DNA from: Adiantum capillus-veneris
Lineage: Eukaryota > Streptophyta > Polypodiopsida > Polypodiales > Pteridaceae
NCBI GenBank assembly: GCA_014529385.2
Contig: CM043970.1
Coordinates: forward strand, 41,721,279 to 41,785,278
DNA: 64,000 nucleotides
Direction of reading: 5' to 3'
A program made the position numbers and the translations under genes. Position 1 is the first letter of the stretch. The number at the start of each line of letters is the position of its first letter. Below the pieces are notes generated by a model. That model was not told the DNA's origin, did not search any database, and worked only from the letters and a program-made list of their open reading frames with translations. Shown here in pieces: positions 1 to 10,115 of this stretch.

Positions 1-339
1 GAAACTAATGCTATCTAACTATGGCTAAATTGACGTTGTCTAATCAGACGTCTCATTACGTCCAAGCGGCGTGTCTATCGGATTCTGCAAAAAAAAAAAC
101 AATAAGATAGTTGTTTGTAAGTATAAACATATAGCGACGTTTATAAAACAATACAACAAATAGAAAACAATAAACCATAATACTAACCATGCCACCGCGA
201 GAACTCTAGATGTCTATAAGGGCATTTAAGCCCTTCCTGCCTGCGTACTCACGCTCATACAGTGTGAGATCACGTCCTGTAAATGACCATTGTCAAAACA
301 TACAAAGAATCCATTATGTTAGAATTTAAAAATCCATAA
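1..339. other. non-coding CACTA 3' flank
   Basis: No credible coding sequence. Motifs such as tagcgacg and gacgttg recall the subterminal motifs (tagcgacgcc, atagcaacg) of the CACTA terminus near 17.7 kb, so this is probably the start of its 3' subterminal region. Confidence 0.35.
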
Positions 340-700
340 ACCCTTAACTATCAAACATAGAGAGCAATGCGAAAACACTTACAAAATTGTCCTCAAATGA
401 TGCCCACCCGCCGCTCCCCAAGTGGTGCTAGCTCCCTACCTCTACTCGCGCTCTGGCTGCCTCCTTTTGTTGCTTCCACTTGTCGGGATTCTCGCGCGCT
501 GCTTTCTTCGCATTCTTCCAATCTTCTTTGGCCAGCCAATCTGGTTTGTTCCACCCAAGGCTTGATTGCTTTTCGCACTTCGGAACGCTTGTGCTTGCAG
601 TATTCGCGCATTCGAACCTTCATCACGTTGGATAGGGGAAAAGGGAAACACGCCCGAGACACAAGTAGCTTGCCTCTCTACAGCCCAGGGTAAACACAGC
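340..700 (-). pseudogene. TNPA-like (Transposase_24-like) protein, C-terminal half
   Basis: Reading the minus strand, one frame gives a basic helical stretch (MREYCKHKRSEVRK) and, after a frameshift near 550, another frame gives W-K-P-D-W-L followed by a W- and K-rich segment ending at a TAG, then HHLGSGGWASFEDNF. This resembles the end of plant CACTA accessory proteins of the Transposase_24 type (tryptophans, basic helices, a Gly-Ser motif near the end). It continues the gene whose N-terminal half lies at 8042-8709; the gypsy element 999-8041 separates the halves. Broken by at least one frameshift and one TAG. The family assignment rests on pattern memory, not a search. Confidence 0.5.
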
Positions 701-998
701 ACCCCAATCCACTAGGATTCGCCTTCAAAAAATCTCTTTCCCGCTAGCCGACCACCGCCTGCACACCTCTCGAGTCAACCACACTATATAAGATCACGAT
801 CGAACACATACACACCTCATGGCACACTTTCAAGCTTCCCTCGCACATCCAAAACCTCGTTCTTTCTCTTTGCCACAAGACATCGCTGGTTCGATGGGGG
901 GCACACTTACCTACACACACACTCAACACCGCGGACACAAGCACAAGAGCTATAGAACAGAGGGGGGGAAAGGGGAAAACATGCTTGAAAGCGGACAA
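701..998. other. CACTA sequence between gypsy insertion and TNPA-like C-terminus
   Basis: No clear coding frame. On the minus strand a pyrimidine run ending in an AG lies near 955-980, resembling a 3' splice site, and GTAGGTAAGT near 910 resembles a 5' splice site, so an intron of the TNPA-like gene is possible. Confidence 0.25.
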
Positions 999-2596
999 TG
1001 ACTTCTTTTATTGCATTCTAGCAGCCAAGTATAGGTAGCCCCGTCGACACGACCTCGACGAGCGCGAGAAAAAACCAGGCTTTAACAACCCTCATTGATG
1101 CCATTGCTATGGTGGAGTCTCCCTCCTCTTGCCTTTGATGCGGCTGCAAGCTTGCACAAGCTCCATCGAACTTCCATCTTTCGAACCAAGATAAAAAATC
1201 TCTTCGAACTTCACTCTTCCTAGACTGTCGAAGTCGAATTCGAAGCCGTAGAATCCTTTTCTTTCCGCCTTCACCTCCGTGCTCGTAACCAGAAACCTTC
1301 CCTTTTTTTTCTTTTTTTTTTCCTCCTTCTCCTTTCTTTCTTCTCTTCTTTTCCTTTCCTTTTCTTTTTCTTTCCCTTCCCTTTCTTTTTCCTTTCCTTC
1401 CTTTCTCTTCTCTCTTTTTCTTCACTCCTCTATCCCTTGAGACAGCGCGCCTCCACCTCTCTTTGCCTTTGCCTTTTCTTTCCCCCAAAAACCCCCTTCC
1501 CTTTCTTAGCAACAAAAATCTCCCTTGTAGTTTTGAGACTTTTTTAAAGAGAATCTTTAAGCGGAGGATCCCACACCCACCCACGTGAACATACTCGTGC
1601 AAAAAAACCTCCCGAATTATCGCTTCGTCCGCCTCAAGGGTGACACCGTCCGAAACAAGCCCCTAGTCGTTCGTCTCCGTCTCCGTCGGACATGCTGTTC
1701 CCGCTTTCACTATTTTTCTATCCATTGAACGAAGCCAGGAAAAAATGGGCCAGCATCATTCTTGTCCACCTTCTCGCAAATTGACCCCGACTTTGTCGAG
1801 CTGTATTGCACTAACCGCAAACCCGATTGGTGAGCCGTCATTTTTGGCTTGCTCCGCATAGTGCACATCGCTCCCAAAATCCTGGCGAGAATAAGAAACT
1901 TCTAAATGGCGCGCCTGGTGGGACGGCCCAACCATGCCAGAATTGGCCCTCGACAAAATCTTCATTGGCCCATAACTTGCCCATCCGAATTTCGATTGAG
2001 TATCTGCTAGTTCCCATGAAGCCCCCATGCAATGCACTACCCCTCGAAACCTTGGTATAGCTCTGAAACTTCCAGATGGCATGTTCTCCAATATGACCTT
2101 GCGGCGGGCACACAACTGTCCCCCTGCAACTTTTCACATGGCCGTAATTTTCCCATTTAGACTCTGATCAGCAAGCCAAAAAATCTGGCATTCCCCACAA
2201 GTTGAGCTTTACACACTTACTTGCGCATTCTAGCTAGGGACATCTGTCCCCATCTCGCATGCCCGTCGGGCATTTGCAAGACCTTCCAACTTTGAACTGG
2301 CACATCTGTCACACCGAAGCTCCGTTGGACGAGCCGTCTAGACAAGCCTCAAGAGCATCTTGAACCCTACATTCCAAGGCACATTCCCTACATTTTGGAC
2401 ACTTTGGTCTGCTATCCCAATTATCCCAAGTTGAAGGCCCCTTGGCCTAAAAAACCACTTTAGACATACATTTCCGCTGCCACTAAGTCTGCCAAGGACT
2501 TTTCCACCTGCTTTAGCTCGCCACCATGCACCTACTAGCATCCATAGCACTGCTTGTCACCCTTCCTGACACGGACCAACTTTGGTTGCACCATCA
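999..2596 (-). repeat. 3' LTR of the Tat-like gypsy element
   Basis: Bases 1459-2594 repeat at 6859-8040. On the minus strand the repeat is preceded at about 2597-2612 by a purine-rich tract (AGGGGGTGGGC), the expected polypurine tract, which fixes this as the 3' LTR. The left limit is taken where TG begins at 999, beside an AATAAA-like signal on the minus strand (about 1008-1013). The pyrimidine-rich stretch 1290-1440 is low complexity. Relative to the other LTR this copy lacks about 50 bp near 1530. Confidence 0.7.
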
Positions 2597-2760
2597 TTGC
2601 CCACCCCCTAGTTGAACATTCATGTTCAACCAAAAACATATGTACATAACTTGAAACTTGCAACACTTCACTGGTACTCGAGTATATGGAAAAAGGCACA
2701 ACCATATGTACAGCATGTGCAATATGTACAACATTGTGTATTTGTTACTTTCAAATCTCC

Positions 2761-3813
2761 TTAGGTGGGTTGCCCAACCCCCCCGGCTACAATTTGGTTC
2801 ACATCAGGCACTAGACCTCTGTCAAAGTACAGCTTGAGCCGTACACCATTTACCCTGTGCCTGAGAAACTTACCATTGACTCTCACCAATTGATAGGTCC
2901 CATTCGGAAATGCCTTTTGCACTTTGTACAGACCTGTCCATTTCTTCTTGAACTTCTTTTGGAAGGTGAAGTCCAAGTAGCTCTTGTATTTCATTACCAG
3001 GTCTCCTTCCTCTATCTTCTTGTCTGGCAAACTCTTATTGACTTTAGCCACTCGTCTTTCCCGCTGCTTCATGTAGTAGTCAGTTGCTGCTTCTCTATTC
3101 ATCTGTAATGCCTCAAGGTTGAAAATCCTATCCTGTAAGACAGCTTGTGGAGTGGCATTGATGCGCCACATACCTTTCAAAGCACCCAGTTGTGTATGCA
3201 TTGGCAGTATTGCCTCCTTGCCATAAACCAACTCAAAGGGAGTAAAGTTGGTCGCCGCTTTGTAGGATGTCCTATAGGCCCATATACACTTCTCTAAATT
3301 GATCTCCCATTCTGTCTCTTGCTTATACACATACTTTGTCAACATCTTAATGATTTGTCCATTGGCACTCTCTACAAGACCATTGCATTGGGGATGATAA
3401 GGCGAGGAAAATCGATGCTGAATCTTTAATTTCTCCACTAATGCCTGCATAAGCTTGCTCCTGAATCCTTCGCCTCTATCAGAAATGAGTACCCACGGCA
3501 CTCCAAAATCACAACAAATGTTATCGAAAACAAAGTGGGCTACAATCTGTGCATTGACCTCCTTTATAGCTTTGGCCTCCACCCACTTGGTAAGGTAGTC
3601 AATCGCCACTACAATGTATTTTTTACCGCTTGCTGACTTCGGGAGTGGACCAATGGCATCCAAGCCCCACTTCTCAAAAGCATTTTGGGCAATGATAGCG
3701 CCTTGCGATTCGGTTATCAGTCTCCTCTCACCCATAGTCTGACATTCATGGCAGGTTTTGCAGCAATAGTGCACATCACGTACTATCGACAGCCACCAAA
3801 AACCTACTCTCAA
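2761..3813 (-). pseudogene. gypsy integrase (core and C-terminal domain)
   Basis: A 350-residue open stretch, the best-preserved part of the element. It carries the zinc-binding remnant CCKTCHEC, then the catalytic core with all three acidic positions visible: D in WGLDAIGPLP, D in LISDRGEGF and E in NGLVESANGQI. A basic C-terminal segment (FQKKFKKKWTGLYKV) follows. Integrase inserts the cDNA of the element into the genome. The protein is open throughout but is cut off from upstream pol by stops and frameshifts, so it is a domain of a dead polyprotein rather than a gene of its own. Confidence 0.85.
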
Positions 3814-3867
3814 GATTCAAAACAAAACCTGGTCTTTACCTTGATGCCCGCTTTCCTCATGACATTG

Positions 3868-4785
3868 CTACAGCACCATACCGATTTCTTCCTTATAAAG
3901 TACCCTTTGCAGCACTTCATCCCGTCCATAGGTCATAAGATCCTCCCCTATCAGTGTAAACTTGCGAGATTTCTGTACTATCCTCCGCTTTTGTAGCTTT
4001 GACAATCTTTCGAGGCACTGACCGGTATTCAAAAAGTATTCAATCTCTTTTAAGGTCTCACGACCAGCATAGGTGGTTGGGGCCACATATATACCTGCAA
4101 ACTGCACTTGTACTTTGCTGCTTGCAAGCTGATTTGCTTCTTGGTTCTGCTCTCTTCTAACATGCTTGAACTGAACCTCCTCAAAAAACTTCAGCAACTT
4201 CTTGATGGCATAGAACTAATGCTTTAATGAATCCCGTTTCACCTGCCATTGGCCCAACAACTTCTTGATAGCTAATAGTGCATCACCTTTCATTACCAAC
4301 CTCGATATACCAAACTCGACACACTGCTTCAAACCTAAATGGAGGGTAAGATACTCCGCCTCAATATTGGTATGAACATCCTCCAAGTCATAGGCTTTTG
4401 AAAAGATCACCCTGTTGCGTGGATCTCGTATCACCACACCTCTGTCTGCTTTTTGTATTACCCTCCTATATTCTCCATCAAACCACATGGTAAAAGCTTT
4501 CAATAAGTCAGGCTCCTCCTTGATTTCATCCCGCACCACCCTGGGATAGATCGGCAAATCAACCGCCTTGCTGAGTAGAATATCTGCCAGGTGAGATCGA
4601 CTTGTATGGTCAACTTTGAATTCAAACTCAAATTCTTGTAGCTCTATCACCCATTTCATAATCCGTTTCCCTGGTTTTAAGTGCAACACTACCTTCAGCA
4701 ATAAATTATTGGCCATCAGCACAAAAAACTTTCGCACGATGAGATACACCTTGAACTTCTTGCAGGCAAAAACTAAGGCCATCAC
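3868..4785 (-). pseudogene. gypsy RNase H, second (aRNH-like) RNase H and linker to integrase
   Basis: Two frames separated by stops. 4785-4216 contains the end of the first RNase H (KRIMKWVIELQEFEFEFKV) followed by a second RNase H-like domain beginning MWFDGEY and containing NIEAEYLTLHLGL and KGDALLAI. 4197-3868 continues with VRREQNQEANQLAS and a basic region leading to the integrase zinc finger. RNase H degrades the RNA strand of the RNA-DNA hybrid. The duplicated RNase H is typical of Tat-lineage gypsy elements. A TAG just upstream (after YTEAE) and another after SLKH break the frame. Confidence 0.75.
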
Positions 4786-4962
4786 CCACTATTCGGCTTC
4801 AGTGTAGGTTGCCTCCCCAGGACTTATCACCCTGCTTTCAAAATAAATAGGTTTATAGCTCCTTCCCACCTTTTGCAATAGTACTGTCCCAATGGCTACA
4901 GTGCCTACCGTCATGGCAACATAAAAATCATCTTCATGATTGGGAGGACACACCGTAGGCAG

Positions 4963-5913
4963 TTAACACAAGATTTTTTTCACCCTGTCAAAAGCTACTT
5001 GAGCCTCTTCATCCCATTTAAAACCATGCACTAGATGTGCCCTCTTTTGAAGGGGGTATACATACTGCGACAACATCCAAAAAAACCTTGACAGATACTT
5101 CAACTTGTGCACGAACGACGCCAAAGCCTGTGCACTGGGAGGAGGCTCCATCAAGACTAGAGCCTTGACCTTTTCTGGATCCGCTTCAATCCCATTTTGT
5201 GACACCACATGGCCCGACAATGATGCTCCGGGCTGTGCTAATTTTCACTTCTTGGGGTTCAACTGACCTCCCTCTTCATCCAGCCTCTGAAAACACAATC
5301 GCAACTTTGACAAATGATCTGCCCTTGAGCTATAACATCCAATGTCGTCCATGAAAACCCTAATGAACCTACCCAAATAGGGACCAAACACCTTGTTCAT
5401 CCAATCTCGAAACGTGGCATAGGCATTCACCAGTCCAAAAGGCATCCTGCGATAGGCAAAGCAACCCCATGGAGATATGAATGTCGTCTTCAAGTGGTCT
5501 TCAAAAGCAATCCCTATTTGAAAGTAGCCTGAAAACCCATCCATAATGGAATACCTCTCATGGCCAGCCACTTGATTCAAAATCTCATCCTGAAACGGAA
5601 ATGGGTAGTGATTCCTCTTGGTCGCAGCAGTCAATGGCTTATAGTCGACACACACCCGCCATCTCCCATTCTTTTTAGGAGTGATAACTACTGGGGAAAC
5701 CCACTTTGATTCCTTTACGGGGTATATAATACCTACATCCAGTAATTGATTGATCTCTTGCCAAAGGGCTTCCTTTTGAATTTCACCCAATCTCCTTAGC
5801 TTCTGCACCTTAGGTTTGTATCCTTCCTTGAGGGATATTTTGTGCTCAACACCCTTGGCTCCTCTCGAGTATTTTTTTACTCCTTTGCAAATAGGTTTGG
5901 AAAAGATGCACAC
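4963..5913 (-). pseudogene. gypsy reverse transcriptase
   Basis: Reverse transcriptase in two in-frame pieces (5913-5245 and 5220-4963) separated by a TGA after LNPKK. Motifs seen: WVSPVVITPKKNGRWRVCVD, SIMDGFSGYFQI, RRMPFGLVNAYATF and the active site FMDDIGCYS, so the two catalytic aspartates survive. The following connection region reads GHVVSQNGIEADPEKVKAL. Typical gypsy RT copies the element RNA into cDNA. Stops make this copy non-functional. Confidence 0.85.
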
Positions 5914-6755
5914 AACTGGACATAACTTTCTTTCTCCTTCTTGGTCAAGTCTCCACTTAGCATATCGGCCACCTCTTCAGTACCTATGGCATGCACCTGT
6001 GCTCGCACCCCCTCTTTCGCACAAGGTTCTTCCACAGTGACCCCAAACATGTCAGCATCAATCTTGAGCATATCATCCTCACTTTCTTCTTCCTATGTAT
6101 CTGTATAGCCCTCATCATAGGCTGTTTCAGTCTCGTACTCATAGCTTGTGGTGTCCCCTTCGTCTCTCGCCGCCATAGGATGAAAATGGCTTTCCTTGGT
6201 CTTCAGATCCAGCACCACTTGTCTTCCTTTTTCTTTATCAGGTAGGGTAAACACTTTGCTTTCCCAATCCTGTTTGGCACCTATTCCCAACAGCCACGGC
6301 CTACCCAAGATGATAGGATATGCGTTATCCCCACCTTTCATCACAAAGAAGTCAATAAGGCACTCTATGCCCATCACTTTCACTCTTACATCCTGGGCCA
6401 TGCCCAAACACCCAGCTTTAGCATGGTTATCCATCCTCATGCGCACATTCGACTTGGCTATCACCTTGACCCCTGTTTCCTTCATCGCAGCTTCCGTCAT
6501 GACGCAAACCTGTGCTCCTCCATTTATATAGGCTTGAACCTGCATCCTTTTCTCGATGACAGTATCCACCAAAGGAAGAAAATCCGTCAGGCTACCTACC
6601 CTGAGTGCCATATTTTGCACCGCCTGCACATTGCCCTTACCCCTTGGTAGCCTAGTGCTAACACTAGTCGACCACTGCCGCCTCAATGTTGGGTTCAATG
6701 CCAATAGTTGTCCAAAAGTAATATTAGCTCTTTGACTTTGGACATCACTCACCAA
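5877..6755 (-). pseudogene. gypsy aspartic protease (retropepsin) and linker
   Basis: 6755-6093 encodes a retropepsin-like domain: YINGGAQVCVM stands where this family normally has D-G-G-A, so the catalytic Asp appears replaced by Asn; ILGRPWLLG marks the second half of the fold. 6071-5877 is the linker into RT. The protease normally cleaves the polyprotein. Upstream gag sequence should lie at about 6755-7500 on the minus strand but is absent; the LTR begins within about 100 bp. Confidence 0.7.
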
Positions 6756-6858
6756 ATCATACTCTGGATGGCCGCGCCCAAGCTGGAAATCTGTTTGTTT
6801 AATCTTGCGGCGCCTTCTTTTCTTGCTAGTTTTAGGCTTCTCTTTCCCCTTGTATACC

Positions 6859-8041
6859 TCTCCTTGCCTTTGCCTTTTCTTTCCCCCAAAAACCCCTTCC
6901 CTTTCTTAGCAACAAAAATCTCCCCTCTCTTACACTCCAAGGAATACGACGGCGCTGTCGTTGCTCCCTTGGAGTTTTAAGAGTTTTTTTAAAAGAGAAT
7001 CTTTAGGCGGAGGAACCCACACCCCCCCACGTGAACATACTCATGCAAAAAAAACTCCCTAATTATCGCTTCATCCGCCTCAAGGGTGACACCGTTCGAA
7101 ACAGGCCCCTAATCGTTCGTCTCCGTCTCCGTCGGACATGCTGTTCCCGCTTTCACTATTTTTCTATCCATTGAACGAAGCCAGGAAAAAATGGGCCAGC
7201 ATCATTCTTGTCCACCTTCTAGCAAATTGACCCCGACTTTGTCGAGCTGTATTGCACTAACCGCAAACCCGATTGGTGAGCCGTCATTTTTGGCTTGCTC
7301 CGCATAGTGCACATCGCTCCCAAAATCCTGGCGAGAATAAGAAACTTCTAAATGGCGCGCCTGGTGGGACGGCCCAACCATGCCAGAATTGGCCCTCGAC
7401 AAAATCTTCATTGGCCCATAACTTGCCCATCCGAATTTCGATTGAGTATCTGCTAGTTCCCATGAAGCCCCCATGCAATGCACTACCCCTCGAAACCTTG
7501 GTACAGCTCTGAAACTTCCAGATGGCATGTTCTCCAATATGACCTTGCGGCGGGCACACAACTGTCCCCCTGCAACTTTTCACATGGCCGTAATTTTCCC
7601 ATTTAGACTCTGATCAGCAAGCCAAAAAATCTGGCATTCCCCACAAGTTGAGCTTTACACACTTACTTGCGCATTCTAGCTAGGGACATCTGTCCCCATC
7701 TCGCATGCCCGTCGGGCATTTGCAAGACCTTCCAACTTCGAACTGGCACATCTGTCACACCGAAGCTCCATTGGAAAAGCCGTCTGGATGGGCCTCAAGA
7801 GCATCTTGAACCCTACATTCCAAGGCACATTCCCTACATTTTGGACTCTTTGGTCTGCTATCCCAATTATCCGAATTTGAAGGCCCCTTGGCCTAAAAAA
7901 CCACTTTAGACATACATTTCCGCTGCCACTAGTCTGCCGAGGACTTTTCCACCTGCTTTAGCTCACCGCCATGCATCTACTAGCATCCATAGCATTTCTT
8001 GTCACCCTTCGTGGCACGGACCAACTTTGGCTGCACCAACG
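6859..8041 (-). repeat. 5' LTR of the Tat-like gypsy element (inner end deleted)
   Basis: Matches 1459-2594 almost base for base over long stretches, for example 7146-7776 against 1700-2330. It ends near 8041 where TNPA-like coding sequence resumes. The segment equivalent to 999-1458 of the other LTR is missing, so the deletion that removed gag also took the U5 end and primer-binding site. Confidence 0.75.
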
Positions 8042-8709
8042 TCTTCATTGAAGCGATCTTCCCGTGTTGGAATGGGAAACTCGTCATGAAGCATGCTGAT
8101 GACTCTGTCTTTTAAATCATTTGGTACTTCACTCCATGTGTTTAGTATGTAGTGTTTAAACACGTGAGAGCAAAGACCGCGCATGCACGAAATCACCTTC
8201 TTGCCTTCATCATCCAAGATGATGCCACTGCTGAAGTCGACGGAGTAAGGCAAGCCCTCTCGCCGCTGATGCGTGAACCTGGGTGTCCCGACCTCTAGCG
8301 GCGTCTCAATGGGGGTATGGACATCAGGTGTCTCCACTGGAGTCTGAGCCCCGAAGCGAGGAGTGTCTAGTGGAGTGACTCCTGGAGGAGTAGCTACTGG
8401 TGTGTAGCTGCAGGGAACGGCAGTTAGCCGTGCAAAACCTGGTGTCGATGGCGATGCCGTGGCTGGTGTCGGGACGGGCAAAGAAGGGGAGGGTAAAGAG
8501 CCTCGTCGAACATGAGGCGGTGTCGAAGCATCGATGGCGGCATTCCCACAACAACCGCCACCGCCACCACTAGAGCACCGGTGCCTAGACGAGTGTGAAG
8601 ATCGACTCGTTGAAACCGAAGCTTCGGAGCGCGTTGAATGCTCCGAAACAGAGAGAGATGCGGATGGAGTAGTAACACTCGATGGTGCACCAAAGCGATG
8701 ACGCTCCAC
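8042..8709 (-). pseudogene. TNPA-like CACTA accessory protein, N-terminal half
   Basis: Minus-strand open frame of about 220 residues. The first half is Ser/Thr/Pro-rich with repeated short T-P-x-x-TP units (TPPGVTPLDTP, TPVETPDVHTP, TPIETPLEV), probably disordered. The second half has LPYSVDFSSGIILDDEG and WSEVPNDLKDRVISML, resembling the start of the Transposase_24-type domain of plant CACTA accessory proteins, which bind subterminal repeats. The frame runs directly into the gypsy LTR at about 8041, and the rest of the gene is found at 340-700. Confidence 0.6.
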
Positions 8710-9141
8710 ATACCACTATCTCTGCTCGGGTGACAATGAACAAAATAAACTCCTCATTATCCATATCTGCATTAAACACACGAACACTTAAACTTAATAT
8801 TGAATGAATGGAGTAGAAAACATGGACCAGTAGATAGAGAGAGAGAGAGACAGAGGAGGAGGTGCTCGTCGTCTCTGCTTGTGAGAACATACCTAGAGCA
8901 TATGTACCTGGAGTGGACGCAAAGACCATTAAATACAATGACGCATATAAATACAATGATGCAAATACTTAGAGAGCCAGAGTTTTTACAAAACAAAGCA
9001 AAATTGTTCAAAACCGAGAATCGTACAAGAATTTGAAGGTGCTTGTAGCTTTGAAATGTTCAAAGGCTAGCAGCAACAGAAAGCGTTCTTCTTCTATTCA
9101 ACTTGATTGATGGAAGAGGCAAGTGCATAACTCTGAATTTT

Positions 9142-9142
<1 letters not shown>
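8710..9142. other. non-coding CACTA interval between TNPA-like and TNP2 genes
   Basis: No recognisable coding sequence. A short (GA)n tract lies near 8837-8853. On the minus strand this is the 5' leader of the TNPA-like gene or an intron. Confidence 0.35.

Positions 9143-9236
<94 letters not shown>
9143..9236. repeat. (GA)n microsatellite
   Basis: About 47 uninterrupted GA units between the TNPA-like gene and the 3' end of the TNP2 gene. The long RE-repeat frames it creates are artefacts. Confidence 0.97.
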
Positions 9237-9240
<4 letters not shown>

Positions 9241-9281
9241 ACAAAACGAAGCAAAATTGTTCAAATACAATATTTATGGCT

Positions 9282-10115
9282 TTAAGAGATCTCTCTCTCA
9301 TCCTCACATAGCTCAGCATAACTTCCTATATCTATATAGAGATCTCCGTTTAAACAGATGTCCTCTGTTTCATTTTGTAGATCCTCTGCATGCACCCCAT
9401 ATAGAGTAGCAGCTTGATGTTCGTCTGGCACCACCTCCACCGCTTCTGGCTCAACATCTTCTCCGATATCCTCCATTGATGCCGCTGTGATTGGCACATG
9501 GTAGCCTTCATAGGTCCGTGCACTACGAGGGGCTACCTCTATGACGTACCACCAGTTTGATGTAGACTTTGTGGGATGAAATATCACCTGCCAGAGCCAC
9601 ATAACTTACATGAGAGCTTCCAAGCACATAAATTCTTAAATGGGATGTTAACTAATCACAAAAGCAGACTCTCCTCTACGCGCAGTAGCGTTGCGACCCT
9701 CCATGATTATCTTGAACCATTGCACGTCGAACAAGTCGACAAAAAATCTTCTATAATCGATCCTCAAAATCTCTTGTAGCGTGCCGAAGTAAGTGAGTTC
9801 CGCCACCACAGGATCTGCATCAGAGGACCGTCGTCGACTTGACTGTTCAAATTTTGCCATGATTCCATAGTCTTGAGTAAAACGCTTTTTGTTGATCCGT
9901 TCCACCCTAAAATGTTGACCTTTACACCATGCTGCTGTGTAGGACTTATACTACAACCAACAAAGATTATGAGTGGCCATTCAAACATCTAGAAAGTAAC
10001 TAGTCGTACATTGCAAACTGACCTTGGTTGCGCAACCCCGAGAGTACTCCCACTCTTCCTCAGTCACTTCTTCACCGCATTGTTGTGCGCTTTTCAATTG
10101 GTTGTGCAACCATCT
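9282..10115 (-). pseudogene. TNP2-type CACTA transposase, C-terminal DUF4216-like region
   Basis: 9905-9648 reads YGIMAKFEQSSRRRSSDADP then VVAELTYFGTLQEILRIDYR and VQWFKI, and 9602-9282 reads STSNWWYVIEVAPRSARTYE with an acidic tail. Together this is the DUF4216 pattern at the C-terminus of plant TNP2 proteins (YGxxxxFEQ, ELTYxGxxxEI, W near the end). An intron-like gap separates the two pieces. Upstream, 10115-10025 continues the gene with RWLHNQLKSAQQCGEEVTEE up to the 1226-bp insertion. Transposase C-terminal function is unknown. Confidence 0.8.

Larger units (their letters stand above)
999..8041 (-). mobile_element. Ty3/gypsy LTR retrotransposon, Tat-like, lacking gag
   Basis: Two direct repeats (about 999-2596 and 6859-8041) enclose pol domains on the minus strand in gypsy order: protease, reverse transcriptase, RNase H, a second RNase H, zinc-binding and integrase core. 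The second RNase H after the first is a feature of the Tat lineage. The repeats differ at only scattered positions between about 1700-2330 and 7146-7776. The inner end of the right LTR, the primer-binding site and gag are missing (junction about 6755-6860). It interrupts the CACTA TNPA-like gene. I did not find a convincing target-site duplication, so the ends are approximate. Confidence 0.85.

Noticed and set aside
1018-1602. 194-codon minus-strand frame very rich in Lys, Arg, Gly and Glu
   Set aside because: It is the translation of a pyrimidine-rich tract inside a gypsy LTR; low complexity and no domain.
1756-2137. Frames of about 100-119 codons repeated identically at 7202-7583
   Set aside because: They are the two LTR copies; frames overlap on both strands and have no domain.
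6196-6531. 111-codon plus-strand frame
   Set aside because: Antisense shadow of the gypsy protease region.
999-8041. Target-site duplication for the Tat-like gypsy element
   Set aside because: Flanks (gacaa on the left, tcttc or acgtc on the right) do not match; the ends remain approximate.
9060-9311. Frames made of RERERE or SLSLSL repeats (also at 15.5-16.1, 18.0-18.3, 19.3-19.6, 24.0-24.4, 42.3-43.0 and 59.0-59.4 kb)
   Set aside because: Artefacts of dinucleotide microsatellites, open in several frames on both strands.
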